NCBI RefSeq assembly: GCF_900096765.1
Contig: NZ_LT615228.1
Coordinates: 626,669-690,668 of the forward strand
Length of the DNA stretch: 64,000 nucleotides
Reading direction: 5' to 3'
Origin: Polynucleobacter necessarius
Lineage (GTDB): Bacteria; Pseudomonadota; Gammaproteobacteria; Burkholderiales; Burkholderiaceae
The position numbers were made by a program, and so were the translations under genes. The notes under the pieces are model-generated. The model did no database searches. It saw only the letters and a program-made list of their open reading frames with translations, and was not told the DNA's origin. Below, piece by piece: positions 46,215 to 56,903 of this stretch (positions within the stretch are counted from its first letter, which is position 1; every line of letters begins with the position of its first letter).

Positions 46215-48105
46215 TTAAGCTGGCGCGCTTTGTTCGATGATGGTCTTAATTTGCGCCAAGACTGCTTGATCTTCCATGGTGCTGATATCACCAGGATCAC
46301 GGCCCTCTGCCACCGCCTGAAGAGCGCGCGCCGCACAATTTTGCCTGAACGAGTTTTGGGTAACGCTGTCACCACATAAACACGTCCTGGGCGTGCAATA
46401 GCGCCTAACTGGCTATCTACGGTCTTCATACACTCTTTTTCAAGATTTTCAGCTTTAGAGGCGTCTTTCGGAATAACGAACGCAATCGCCGCCTGACCCT
46501 TGAGCTTGTCTTCGATTCCGACCACAGCAACTTCAGAGATATTGGGATGGCTAGAAATACTCTCTTCAATTTCACGAGTGCCAAGACGGTGTCCTGCAAC
46601 GTTAATCACATCATCGGTACGACCCAAAATAAAGAAGTAACCATCCTTATCTTTAATGCCCCAGTCAAATGTCGAGTAAATCAATTTGCCCGGAATTGTT
46701 TCCCAATAAGTACTTACAAAACGCTTGTCATCACCCCAAACGGTTTGCATGCATCCCGGCGGCAATGGACCCTCAATAGCTATAACACCTTTTTGATCTG
46801 GCCCAAGCTCTTCTGAAGTTGCATCATCAAGCAATTTCATGTTGTAACCAAATGAAGGAACACCTGGAGAGCCAAACTTATGCGGCATGACTTCAACGCC
46901 ACGCTGGATCGCTAGCATTGGCCAGCCAGTTTCTGTTTGCCAATAGTTATCAACAATAGGTTTTTGAATCGCATCATGAATCCAGCTTGCAGTTGGCTCA
47001 TCTAAAGGTTCGCCCGCTAAAAATAATGCTCGTAATTTAGTTAAATCATGTTTGGTTAAGAATGCAGGATCTTGTTTCTTAAGAACAGAACACGAACTGC
47101 TGTAGGGGCTGAGAACATGACTGACACGTTGTACTTGGCCACAAGCTCCCACCAAATACCAGCATCAGGACGTAATGGAGTACCTTCGTACATGATGGTT
47201 GCCATGCCGCTGAGCAATGGTGCATAAATGATGTAGCTATGTCCAACCACCCAGCCAATATCGGATGTACAGAACATGGTCTCACCAGCATTTCCGGTAA
47301 AGATGTGTTTCATAGAGGCGGCTAAGGCAACGGTATAGCCACCGGTATCGCGTTGCACCCCTTTTGGCTTACCAGTTGTGCCTGAGGTATACAAAATATA
47401 TGAGGGGTGAGTTGCATCTACCCACTCGATCGGCACGAGATCGTTTATATGCTTCTGACGTTCTGTGGCGTAATCCAAGTCACGACCGGCAACAGTTGTA
47501 AATTCGGTAAGACCACGGTTAACAATCAGCACCTTCTCAGGTTTGTAACTAGCCAGCTTAATGGCCTCATCTAATAAAGGCTTGTAGGGAACTGCTTTGC
47601 CGCCCCGTGCGCCAGCTTCAGCTGTCACAATCATTTTTGGTTGAGCATCATCAATGCGAGATGCCAAACTATGTGATGCAAAGCCGCCAAACACTGCCGA
47701 GTGAATTGCTCCAATACGAGCACAAGCTAGCATTGCAAAACAAGCCTCGGCAATCATTGGCATGTAAATCAACACGCGGTCACCTTTTTTGATGCCGTTT
47801 GCTTTGTAAATAGCAGCCATACGATTGACCTCTTCGTATAGCTCTTGGTAGGTATAGGCTTTTTCTAGATTGGTTTCTGTGGAGACAGCTACCAGTGCGA
47901 TTTGATTTGGACGTTCTTTAGCGTGACGATCTACCGCGTTGTAACAAAGATTGGTTAAACCACCTTCGAACCATTTAGCAAATGGAGGATTGTCGTAATT
48001 CAGTACCTTATCGAATGGTTTTTCCCAGTGAATTAACTTGGACTGCTCACCCCAAAATCCGTCTGGGTCTTTAATTGAGCGTTCGTGATGTGCTTTATAG
48101 GACAT
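46215..48105 (-). pseudogene. acetyl/propionyl-CoA synthetase-type acyl-CoA ligase, two frameshifts
   Basis: This is an AMP-forming ligase. The N-terminal frame has FGGFASHSLASRIDDAQP, the ATP loop YILYTSGTTGKPKGVQRDTGGY and VMFSAPTAVRVL. An exact 5-bp tandem duplication (47082-47091) then breaks it. The next frame has LFLAGEPLDEP, NYWQTETGWPM and LGRTDDVINVAGHRLGTREIEE. Near 46333 a doubled CT shifts the end, separating RSGKIVRRAL (with the catalytic Lys of RSGKIVRR) from QAVAEGRDPGDIS. I take the ATG at 48105. The length and TSGTTGKPKGVQRDTGGY suggest propionyl-CoA synthetase (PrpE-like) as readily as Acs. Confidence 0.85.
47082..47091. repeat. exact 5-bp tandem duplication inside the acyl-CoA synthetase gene
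   Basis: AGAAC occurs twice in succession (47082-47086, 47087-47091). Removing one copy restores VRVLKKQDPAFL. Confidence 0.85.
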
Positions 48106-48134
48106 GATCAACCTAATCTAAATGGACGAAATTA

Positions 48135-49577
48135 CTAGTTTTTGCTCGCCCCCTTATTGCTAGTTTTGCCAGTAGGGGGCAACGAACTAATATTTTTCGC
48201 AGATTTTGCAAGTCCTGTCGATGCGGATTTATGCTGAGATGCAGCATTATTTGATGAAGAATTACCCTTAGAAGCGACATTTTGCACTCCTTTTGCAGGC
48301 TCACACTTCAAAGTCTTGGCACCCTTTGCATTTTTTGAGCCCTTGGCACTCTTACCAGACGATGCGCATTTTGGTTGCGGTGGAGGCGGTTTTTCTAGGC
48401 TCAAACTGGCGTTATCTGCCATGGTCGAAGGAACATCCCCAGAATGTCCGCTAGTTTTTGGAATTAACACAGTTGATCCAGCTTTAATCCGCATCCCCTT
48501 GGGTATGCCATTGACCTGTCTTAATGCGTCGGCATCTACGCCAAGCGTTTTAGCGGCTTGATCGACACTCTCGGTTTTACCCACCTTTACTGCCGTCCAG
48601 GTTGAGAGGGGCTTGTTATATTTTTTAAGATTTTCTTGAAAAATCTCAGCATATCCAAATGGCAACAAAATTTGCTGATTTGCATTACTCAGAATCACCG
48701 GTTTATTAAACGAGGGATTTAAGCTTTGAAATTCTTCCGGTGGAATTTCCGCCAATTTAATTACCAAAGAAACGTCGATGTCATTTCCAACATCTACTGC
48801 GACAAAATAAGGGTGATTTTCTAATTCGGGCAATACGATGCCGTAGGCAGATGGGTCCAAAACAATTTGGCGGTAAGCCATGAGTTTGGGTACGTAATTA
48901 CGCGTCTCTCTTGGCAGAGTAAGGCTCTCATAATCCGTCGGTAAACCCAGAGCAATGTTTTTCTTTTGCGCCTTTGCAATATTTCCGGCGCCCCAGTTAT
49001 AGGCAGCTAGAGCTAACTCCCAACTGCCAAACTGATTGTTTAGCCGTTGTAAATAATCAAGTGCTGCATCGGTTGACTGCAGTACATCGCGGCGCTCATC
49101 ACGAAATACGTTTTGAGTTAATTGAAAGTCTTTTCCAGTCGCCGGCATAAATTGCCATAAACCCACTGCTTTTGCATTTGACTTTGCATTCGTTACAAAC
49201 GCGCTCTCAACAAAAGGTAGCAAAGCAATTTCTGTGGGCATATTGCGCGCATTGACTTCCTGGACGATATAAAACAAATAGCGTGATGAACGCGCCATTG
49301 AGCGGTTCACGTAATCCGGTCTTGCGCTAAGCCAACGAACCTGTTCAATCTCCAGCGGGCTATTCATAGGCTCCATTTGAAAGCCATCACGAATACGTAA
49401 CCATAAATTATCAGAAGGTGCATAGACCTTGCTAACAGACTGATTCTTTAGGTTAACGCGGGTGGCCTTGGAAGATTTTGAGCTACCCTTAGCGGGTGTA
49501 TCGGATGACCAATCCCCAGTACTTGTACATCCGGATAAGAAGGCGGCAATTGCAATTGCCACATACAACACGCGCAT
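48135..49577 (-). CDS. mltD: membrane-bound lytic murein transglycosylase D-like lipoprotein
   Basis: It cleaves peptidoglycan in the periplasm. The 480-aa protein has a lipobox LSGC (Cys17) and the catalytic Glu (about residue 124) in LLPFVESAF. Family motifs are AVGLWQFMPATG and ALAAYNWGAGNI, and one LysM-like repeat follows (TWTAVKVGKTESVDQAAKTLG, about 335-385). A long Lys/Ser/Ala-rich tail ends the protein. It overlaps the gloB stop by one base (TGATG), so both are probably co-transcribed. It is intact. Confidence 0.9.
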   Translation of the reverse strand: MRVLYVAIAIAAFLSGCTSTGDWSSDTPAKGSSKSSKATRVNLKNQSVSKVYAPSDNLWLRIRDGFQMEPMNSPLEIEQVRWLSARPDYVNRSMARSSRYLFYIVQEVNARNMPTEIALLPFVESAFVTNAKSNAKAVGLWQFMPATGKDFQLTQNVFRDERRDVLQSTDAALDYLQRLNNQFGSWELALAAYNWGAGNIAKAQKKNIALGLPTDYESLTLPRETRNYVPKLMAYRQIVLDPSAYGIVLPELENHPYFVAVDVGNDIDVSLVIKLAEIPPEEFQSLNPSFNKPVILSNANQQILLPFGYAEIFQENLKKYNKPLSTWTAVKVGKTESVDQAAKTLGVDADALRQVNGIPKGMRIKAGSTVLIPKTSGHSGDVPSTMADNASLSLEKPPPPQPKCASSGKSAKGSKNAKGAKTLKCEPAKGVQNVASKGNSSSNNAASQHKSASTGLAKSAKNISSLPPTGKTSNKGASKN

Positions 49578-50384
49578 CAGAATTGATCTTTCCAGGCTCG
49601 TATTACTGCCAATACATGAGCGGGACTGGGAAGCTGTGCCTGACCTGAAATAGCCTTGGCTGACTCAATAACCTCAGGTTGATCAGAACGCATAAATGGA
49701 TTGACTTGCAACTCTTGCCCAATGGTTGTTGGCAAGGTTGGCAAGCCCTGCTCTCGCAAAGCGTTTGCTTGCTCGGACCAAGAAATTAGGTTGGTATTAT
49801 TTGGCTCTACTGCAAGCGCGAACCGAATATTAGATAAGGTGTATTCATGGGTACAGTACACCAAGGTATTTTTTGGCAAGGCAGCAAAGCCAGTGACTCA
49901 GTCATCTGGATTGGTGTGCCCTCAAAGAGACGACCGCATCCACTTGCAAAAAGAGTGTCCCCACAAAACAGCATGGGCTCTACTACATTGGCCTGCATAT
50001 TTGCAAAGTAAGCAATGTGACTTAAAGTGTGCCCAGGAACTTCAAACACTTTAAAACTGATACGGGGTGACACAAACTCAATCTTGTCACCTTCCCTGAC
50101 AATCTGAGTGCGGCCTGGAATGTTGTTCCCCCCGCTGGACCATAAACAGAGATTGAGCCACCTAGAGCATCCACAAGCTTCAAAATACCGCCAGTATGGT
50201 CAGCGTGATGATGGGAAATTACAATGCCCTTGAGTTTGAGATGGTGCTGCGCTAGATAATCCAAAACGGGTACGCAATCACCTGGATCAACAACCAAAGC
50301 GGATTTGCCATCATGAATGCACCAGATGTAATTGTCATCAAAAGCCGGAATAGGCCAAACTTGCAATAAAGTATTCTTATCCAT
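49577..50384 (-). pseudogene. gloB: hydroxyacylglutathione hydrolase (glyoxalase II), two frameshifts
   Basis: GloB hydrolyses S-lactoylglutathione in methylglyoxal detoxification. The N-terminal frame has the metallo-beta-lactamase metal motif [11 protein letters not shown]. At a C6 run near 50131-50136 the frame is lost. The middle ([28 protein letters not shown]) follows in a second frame. Near 49890 another single-base change moves it to [27 protein letters not shown], the C-terminal glutathione-binding part. Two lesions make loss likely. The gene is divergent from the methyltransferase, whose start lies only 3-6 nt away. Confidence 0.86.
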
Positions 50385-50387
50385 AGA

Positions 50388-51209
50388 GTGATGATACCAA
50401 CCCCACCCATTCCTTCTCAGAAGCCCGCACCCCCATGGAGCTCATGGGAAAAGTGGCTGCATTCACCCCCTGGACGTTACGTTCTGAGCTGGGAGCAGAA
50501 ATGCTTTGATCAAATAGTTGCCGATGTATTTGGCTTTCATGCTGTGCAAATTGGCTTGCCCCAAATTAATGCACTCACAGAAAACCGCATGCCTTTACAC
50601 GCCCTATTGATGAGCTCAAACGACAGTAAAGCAGAAGCCGATCGTTTTGCCTGGCACCAAATTGTAGGCAGTTCTGCAGACCTACCATTTGCTAATGAGA
50701 GTATTGATCTGATAGTCCTACCCCATGTTTTAGAGTTTGCGGCTGATCCGCACCAAATCCTGCGAGAAGTGGATAGAGTATTGAGGCCCGAGGGGCGACT
50801 GATCATCTCTGGATTTAATCCAGCAAGCCTGTGGGGAGCGCGACAGTATTTAAGCCGATTAATTGGCAACCCCTACCTTCCAAGGGATGGTCAATTCATT
50901 GGCCTGATTCGTGTGAAAGATTGGCTACAGCTACTAAATTACTCCTTAGATCGTGGACATTTTGGCTGTTATAAGCTACCCCTTCAAGGGGAATCAGCCA
51001 TGAATCGCATGGATTACCTAGAGTCCATGGGAAATCGTTGGTGGCCTATTTTTGGAGCGGTATTTTTAGTATCGGCCATCAAACGACATCGAGGAATGAG
51101 GCTCATTGGCCAAATCCAAACCGTCCGCGTGCCGACCATTCCACAACTAGCTCCTGCTGCCGAACGCAATCAGCTCGGGGATTCGGTTAATCAGAAGCAA
51201 AACCAGTAA
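50388..51209 (+). CDS. SAM-dependent class I methyltransferase
   Basis: The 273-aa protein has a methyltransferase core with SSADLPFANESIDLIVLPHVLEFAADPHQILREVDRVLRPEGRL, the usual motifs II and III. Its motif I is not typical, as the region before reads VFGFHAVQIGLPQ. It is a conserved neighbour of gloB and rnhA in betaproteobacteria and its substrate is unknown. Starts at GTG 50388 or ATG 50391 are both possible; the ATG is likelier. It is intact. Confidence 0.75.
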   Translation: MMIPTPPIPSQKPAPPWSSWEKWLHSPPGRYVLSWEQKCFDQIVADVFGFHAVQIGLPQINALTENRMPLHALLMSSNDSKAEADRFAWHQIVGSSADLPFANESIDLIVLPHVLEFAADPHQILREVDRVLRPEGRLIISGFNPASLWGARQYLSRLIGNPYLPRDGQFIGLIRVKDWLQLLNYSLDRGHFGCYKLPLQGESAMNRMDYLESMGNRWWPIFGAVFLVSAIKRHRGMRLIGQIQTVRVPTIPQLAPAAERNQLGDSVNQKQNQ

Positions 51210-51218
51210 ATTACGGTT

Positions 51219-51680
51219 ATGCCCAACAGCAAACCATCCCAAACACCTCACATCGTTATCTATACCGATGGTGCTTGCAAAGGTAATCCAGGTCCAGGCG
51301 GCTGGGGTGCGGTGTTGCGCTCCGGTAACCACGAAAAGCACATGCATGGAGGTGAAAAGCTCACCACCAACAATCGCATGGAAATTTGCGCAGTCATATT
51401 TGCGCTTAAAGCCCTCAAACAAAGAAGTTCGGTTGAGTTGTGGACAGACTCCCAATATGTTCAAAAAGGGGTCACGGAATGGCTGGAGGGTTGGAAAAAG
51501 CGTGGCTGGAAGACTGCCAGCAAGGAACCCGTTAAAAATGCCGATTTATGGCAAGAGTTGGACGCCTTATTGCCCGATCACGATATTTCATGGCACTGGG
51601 TCCGTGGTCACAATAGTCACCCTGGCAATGAGCTAGCAGATCAGTTAGCCAATAAAGGCGTTGAGGAGTTTTTACCCTAG
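51219..51680 (+). CDS. rnhA: ribonuclease HI
   Basis: It degrades the RNA strand of RNA-DNA hybrids. The 153-aa protein shows [19 protein letters not shown] (Asp17), [10 protein letters not shown] (Glu55), LWTDSQYV (Asp77) and the C-terminal [20 protein letters not shown] with the catalytic His and Asp. It starts 9 nt after the methyltransferase stop. dnaQ, its frequent partner, is found here only after an inserted efflux pair. It is intact. Confidence 0.95.
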   Translation: MPNSKPSQTPHIVIYTDGACKGNPGPGGWGAVLRSGNHEKHMHGGEKLTTNNRMEICAVIFALKALKQRSSVELWTDSQYVQKGVTEWLEGWKKRGWKTASKEPVKNADLWQELDALLPDHDISWHWVRGHNSHPGNELADQLANKGVEEFLP

Positions 51681-51782
51681 AGCTCATCAGCCTCTTACTT
51701 ACACTTATAGCGAGGTCTTATGAGAAAATAGAAAAGCTCTAAAGGCCTCTAAACTGCATTAAAACCATAAAAAAACGAGACT

Positions 51783-53096
51783 GTGTCAAAAATAGAATCT
51801 TCTCTGGATCAGCTAGTGGCCAAACTAGGCCAGCTGAAAAATGCCACTAAGTCGCGTTTGTGCGCCCTTTGGCAAAAATATTCACCGCATACGCAAAAGC
51901 TCAAACAATTGAATTTTGCGACTATCAAGACATTCGCCATTCAATACAAGTGGCGTATCTTGTTGGTGCTGATAGCTCTGTATGCAGGTTCCAAGACTTA
52001 CGATTATTTTTTTCCAGCAGCCGATAAAGCTAGGGGACCAATCACTGTGAGCACAATGGTTGTCGAGAAGAGAGATGTCCCTCTTATCATTGAGGCTACA
52101 GGCACCATTGTGTCTAATAGCATTGTTGATATACGGCCAATGATTACCAATACGGTTGCCAAAATCTTTGTAAAAGATGGACAAGAGGTCAAAGCGGGTG
52201 ACCTACTCTTTCAACTAGATGACCGTAACGATAAAGCCAACTACGAGAAACTCAAGGCTTTGGCTGATGATGCGCAAGCCCAATATCTACGAGCTAAGGA
52301 ATTGGTTGCCAAGAATTTCATTTCTAAAGCTGGCTTAGATACTTCATCCGCTAATGCGAAGTCTGCTCTTTCTGCCGCCAAAGCTGCTGAAGTGCAACTA
52401 TCCTTTGATTACATCAAATCCCCAATAGATGGTCGCGCTGGTATTGTGAATGTTTTCCCAGGTTCTTTGGTGCAAGCCAGTAACGTAGTTTCAACAGCCA
52501 CCAGCTCTACTTCAAGTGTGGGCGCAATGGTTACGATTACCCAATTAAATCCAATTAATGTGCAGTTTGTTATCCCCGAAAAGGACATACCCACATTACT
52601 AGAAAACCAACTCGATGGTGAGCCTCTGAAGGTTAGAGTCACCGTTGGTGATTCCAGTAAAAAGGTCTATCAAGGTACGGTTCTTGTTATCGATAATCAG
52701 GTGGATCCTTCAATTGCGGCTGTAAGAGTGAAGGCTCAAATTCCAAATGACGATATGACGCTCTTACCCGGGCAGTTCGCGCAGGTATCTCTTGTGGCAA
52801 GCGATCTAAAAGATGCCTTATTCGTTCCCTCTCAAGCCGTTGTGATTAACCCACGTGGTAAATTTGTCTACACACTTGATAAGGATGGCAAAGCAGTTTT
52901 AAATCCAGTCAAAGTCGTATACGAGTACCAAGGTTCGTCTGTAATCACAGGCATTCAGGCGGGCGATAAAGTAGTTGTTGAAGGAAAACAAAATTTACGC
53001 CCCGGCAGCAAAACTCGTGAGGCTAAATCTTCAAATGTGCCATCCGAAACTCCCAGAGCATCCGCAACGACTCCTTCTGCTAGCGATAAAAAATGA
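51783..53096 (+). CDS. RND efflux periplasmic adaptor (HlyD/AcrA type)
   Basis: The adaptor links an inner-membrane RND pump to an outer-membrane channel. It starts at GTG 51783 and has one membrane helix (about residues 56-72), then GTIVSNSIVDIRPMI and VKDGQEVKAGDLLFQLDDR (lipoyl-like half). A coiled-coil segment, KSPIDGRAGIVNVFPGSLVQ (second lipoyl half) and beta-barrel motifs ITQLNPINVQFVIPE and LLPGQFAQVSL follow. The stop overlaps the pump start as ATGA. It is intact although the pump is frameshifted. Confidence 0.9.
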   Translation: MSKIESSLDQLVAKLGQLKNATKSRLCALWQKYSPHTQKLKQLNFATIKTFAIQYKWRILLVLIALYAGSKTYDYFFPAADKARGPITVSTMVVEKRDVPLIIEATGTIVSNSIVDIRPMITNTVAKIFVKDGQEVKAGDLLFQLDDRNDKANYEKLKALADDAQAQYLRAKELVAKNFISKAGLDTSSANAKSALSAAKAAEVQLSFDYIKSPIDGRAGIVNVFPGSLVQASNVVSTATSSTSSVGAMVTITQLNPINVQFVIPEKDIPTLLENQLDGEPLKVRVTVGDSSKKVYQGTVLVIDNQVDPSIAAVRVKAQIPNDDMTLLPGQFAQVSLVASDLKDALFVPSQAVVINPRGKFVYTLDKDGKAVLNPVKVVYEYQGSSVITGIQAGDKVVVEGKQNLRPGSKTREAKSSNVPSETPRASATTPSASDKK

Positions 53097-56000
53097 CGCT
53101 CTCTGAGTTATGTATTCGTCGTCCCGTGATGACGGTGTTGCTTTCAATCGCAACCGTCATTGCCGGTACAGTCGCCTATCTAAAAATTCCTGTAGCAGCA
53201 CTACCAAGCTTTAACTCTCCAATTATTTCAGTCAGCGCCTCATTACCGGGTGCATCGCCCGAGAACATGGCTGCTTCTGTGGCGCTGCCTTTAGAAAAAG
53301 AATTTTCAACCATTGATGGCATTACCGTCATCAGCTCCACAAACTTTTTAGGCAGCACTAGCATCACCCTTGAATTCAATAACGATCGAGATATTGATAA
53401 GGCTGCAGTCGATGTTCAGGCTGCTTTATTACGCGCACAAAAGCGTCTTCCGATCGAGATGACGATTCCGCCGTCCTACCGCAAGGTCAACCCGGCCGAT
53501 ACCCCTGTGCTAGTAGTACGCATGAGTTCTCCCTCGGTAAATTTATCGGATCTGAATGCTTATGCAGAAAACCTCTTGTCACCCAATATTTCCACGATTA
53601 GCGGAGTAGCTCAGGTTCTTGTCTATGGCGCCAAGCGCTACGCAGTTCGTGTCAGAGTCCATCCAGATGCGCTAGCCAATCGCAATCTGACCATGGATGA
53701 GGTAGCGGTTGCTATCAATAAAGCCAATGCTAATAGCCCTGTTGGTGTCTTGGATGACCCTAGGCAATCAATCACAATTTATGTGCCAATCCTCAACTTG
53801 TTAAACCAGAAGAGTTCGGCAACCTGATCATTAGTCAAAAAAATGGCTTGCCTATTTACTTAAAAGACATTGCCGAAGTTAGCGAGAGTTACGAAGATGT
53901 GAAGACTCTGGCTAGCGCAAATGGCGAACGCTCCATTGCAATTGCCATACTTCGTCAACCCAGCGCTAATACTGTTGAAGTTGTTAGGGCTGTAAAACAG
54001 CTATTACCAGAGTTACAAAAACAAATGCCGGAGTCCATCAAACTCCAACTATTGAATGACCGCTCTTTGTCAATTATCGAAGCGATACATGACGTCAATT
54101 ACACACTTGCACTCACGGTATTGCTTGTAGTTTTGGTGATCTTTCTTTTCTTAAAGCATATTTCTGCCACGATCATTCCTTCAATCAGCTTGCCAATTTC
54201 ATTAATTGGTGCCTTCTTCTTGCTCTATTTCTTGGGTTATAGCCTAGACAATATTTCCTTACTAGGAATCACGCTAGCGGTAGGCTTGGTAGTTGACGAT
54301 GCAATCGTGGTGCTTGAAAACATCATGCGTTATGTTGAGGAAGGCATGGAACCGCTGAAGGCCTCCTTAAAAGGAAGTAAAGAAGTGGGCTTCACCATCA
54401 TTTCTATCTCTATCTCTTTGGTTGCCGTATTTATTCCCCTCTTCTTTATGGCGGGTCCTATTGGCCTTCTGTTTAGAGAATTTGCGGTCGTTGTTTCCTT
54501 ATCTATATTGGTATCAGCACTTGTTTCTTTAACCGTTGTACCAATGTTGTGCAGCCGTTTTTTACCAAAACCTGGTCAGCATGCCAAAGAATACGAAATC
54601 AATAAAAAGTTTGATCGTTTCTTTGATTGGATGCTCAAAACCTATATCCATTATTTAGATTTAGCGCTGCATAACCGCAAAAGAGTATTGTGGGGCGCAG
54701 TATCAACCTTCGTAATTACTATAGTTCTATTTGTGTACAGCCCCAAGGGATTCTTTCCTGAAGAGGATATTGGACAAATTCAGGCTACCACTGAAGCATC
54801 AGAAGATATTTCTTTTAAAGCGATGTTAGCGCTACAAGATAAAGCCGCCGAATTGGTCAACTCTGACCCGAATGTAGCAAGCTCAATTTCGGTTGTTGGT
54901 GGTGGCGCTAGCTCAGGCACCAATACTGGACGTATATTCATCATTCTGAAAGACAAGGCCGACTGTCAAAAAATGTCTAAGGTGATGGAGGGTTTAAGGG
55001 CTAAATTCAAAGAACTACCCGGTCTTCAGGTATACATGCGCCCTGTTCAAAACCTTCAGCTTGGTGGCAAAAATAGTAAGAGTCGCTATCAGTTTATTTT
55101 GCAAAGTGTCGGCTTTGAAGGCGTTAATGAATGGGCCGATAAACTCATGCAGAAGATGCGTGCTGACCCAATGTTCCGCGATGTAACCAGTGACTCTCAA
55201 TTAAAAGGTTTGAACGTTAAGATTGATATCAATCGTGAAAAGGCTGCAAGCGCAGGTGTTTCCATTGCGGATATTCGAACTGCGCTCTATTCATCTTATG
55301 GCGAGAAGCAAGTTTCAACCATCTACACTCCCGTCAACACATATTACGTCATTCTTGAGGCATCTGAAGATGATCGCCAATATGAAACCGATTTAAACAA
55401 GATCTTTGTTCGTGGTCGAGCCACTGATAAGTTAATCCCCTTGTCTAGCTTGGCCACATACACCAGAACAGTTGGCCCGACCGCAGTTAATCATCAAGGT
55501 CAAATCCCTGCTGTTACCCTTTCGTTTAACTTGGCTCCAGATGTCTTTCTTGGTGATGCCACCAAGAAGATTGAGGAATACACTAAACAAATTGACTTGC
55601 CGCCATCGATTATTACCAGCTACAGTGGAGATGCTGCAGTATTTAAAAGCAATCAATCAGGTCAGTTAATTTTGATTTTTGCCGCCTTGGGCGTAATTTA
55701 TATTCTGCTGGGTGTTCTTTATGAGAGCTATATACACCCTCTTACGATTTTGGCAGGATTACCATCCGCAGCAATTGGGGCGATATTAGCCTTAAGAGTT
55801 TTCGGCTTTGAGCTCACTGTTGTTGCTTCTATTGGCATTTTATTGCTGATTGGTATTGTCAAGAAAAATGCGATCTTGATGATCGACTTTGCTTTAGAGG
55901 CACAGCGTACCCAAGGCATGACGCCTGAGAAAGCAATTCGGGAAGCGTGTATATTGCGATTCCGTCCAATTATGATGACCACATTTGCTGCGCTGATGGG

Positions 56001-56193
56001 AGCGTTGCCAATTGCTTTAGGCATCGGAGCTGGTGCTGAGCTACGACAGCCCTTAGGTATTAGCGTTGCCGGTGGGTTAATTTTCTCTCAATTTGTTACT
56101 TTAATCATTACCCCGGTAATTTATTTGTACTTGGATAAGTATGCAGGTAATGGACCAATGGATATTCCGGCTTCCGTTCTAGAGGGAACCTAA
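53093..56193 (+). pseudogene. RND multidrug efflux pump (HAE1/AcrB-like), frameshifted
   Basis: The N-terminal frame begins MTLSELCIRRPVMTVLLSIATV and reaches DPRQSITIYVP before a shift near 53790. From there KPEEFGNLIISQ would follow but is one base away (a missing A in CCAAATCC is the simplest change). The second frame, from LPIYLKDIAEV, shows LALTVLLVVLVIFLFLKH, GLVVDDAIVVLENI with the proton-relay Asp pair, and GILLLIGIVKKNAILMIDFA. A product starting after the break would lack the first helix and much of the porter domain. One lesion only, recent in appearance. Confidence 0.87.
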
Positions 56194-56903
56194 TGCGTCA
56201 AGTTATTCTCGATACAGAAACAACAGGCCTTAATCCTGCCACCGGCGACCGTGTGATTGAAATTGGATGCGTTGAAGTCATTGATCGTCGCTTAACTGAT
56301 CGCACCTTTCACTATTACATCAATCCCGAACGAGATATTGATGCTGGTGCATTTGCTGTACACGGTCTTTCAAGAGAGTTTTTGTCTGATAAACCTGTTT
56401 TTGGTAGCATCGTTGATCAACTGATTGAATTTGTTGATGGCGCTGAAATTGTTATTCACAATGCTGCGTTCGACTTAGGCTTTTTGGATAATGAATTTGC
56501 CTTGCTAAAGCGCCCTCCATTTCGAAGTCTTGCGTCAAAAATCATTGATACCTTGTTAGATGCTCGGCAAATGTTTCCAGGCAAGCGCAACTCTTTAGAT
56601 GCATTATGCGAGCGCTTTTCCATCAGCAATGAGCATCGCACTCTTCACGGCGCTTTACTTGATGCACAACTTTTAGCTGAAGTGTATATTGCCATGACCA
56701 GAGGTCAAGAAGACCTCTCAATTGATTTGATTGATTACACCGTAGGCGCTGATGCTTCGGGCAACACCAAACCTATTCCTACGAACTTAAAAGTTTTCGC
56801 CGCAAGCCCAGATGAATGTCAGCAACATGAGAAGATTCTTGCTGAAATCGCTAAGGGAAGCAAGAAAGAGCCCGTGTGGACACCTACATCTGTAGCTAAC
56901 TAG
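56193..56903 (+). CDS. dnaQ: DNA polymerase III epsilon subunit (proofreading exonuclease)
   Basis: The subunit removes misincorporated bases during replication. The 236-aa protein shows Exo I DTETTG (Asp7, Glu9), Exo II HNAAFDLGFLDNEF and Exo III with the catalytic HGALLDAQLLAEVY. The start overlaps the stop of the pump gene by one base. It is intact, so loss of proofreading does not explain the indels in this window. Its 3' end overlaps the convergent TPR gene by 4 bp. Confidence 0.94.
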   Translation: MRQVILDTETTGLNPATGDRVIEIGCVEVIDRRLTDRTFHYYINPERDIDAGAFAVHGLSREFLSDKPVFGSIVDQLIEFVDGAEIVIHNAAFDLGFLDNEFALLKRPPFRSLASKIIDTLLDARQMFPGKRNSLDALCERFSISNEHRTLHGALLDAQLLAEVYIAMTRGQEDLSIDLIDYTVGADASGNTKPIPTNLKVFAASPDECQQHEKILAEIAKGSKKEPVWTPTSVAN

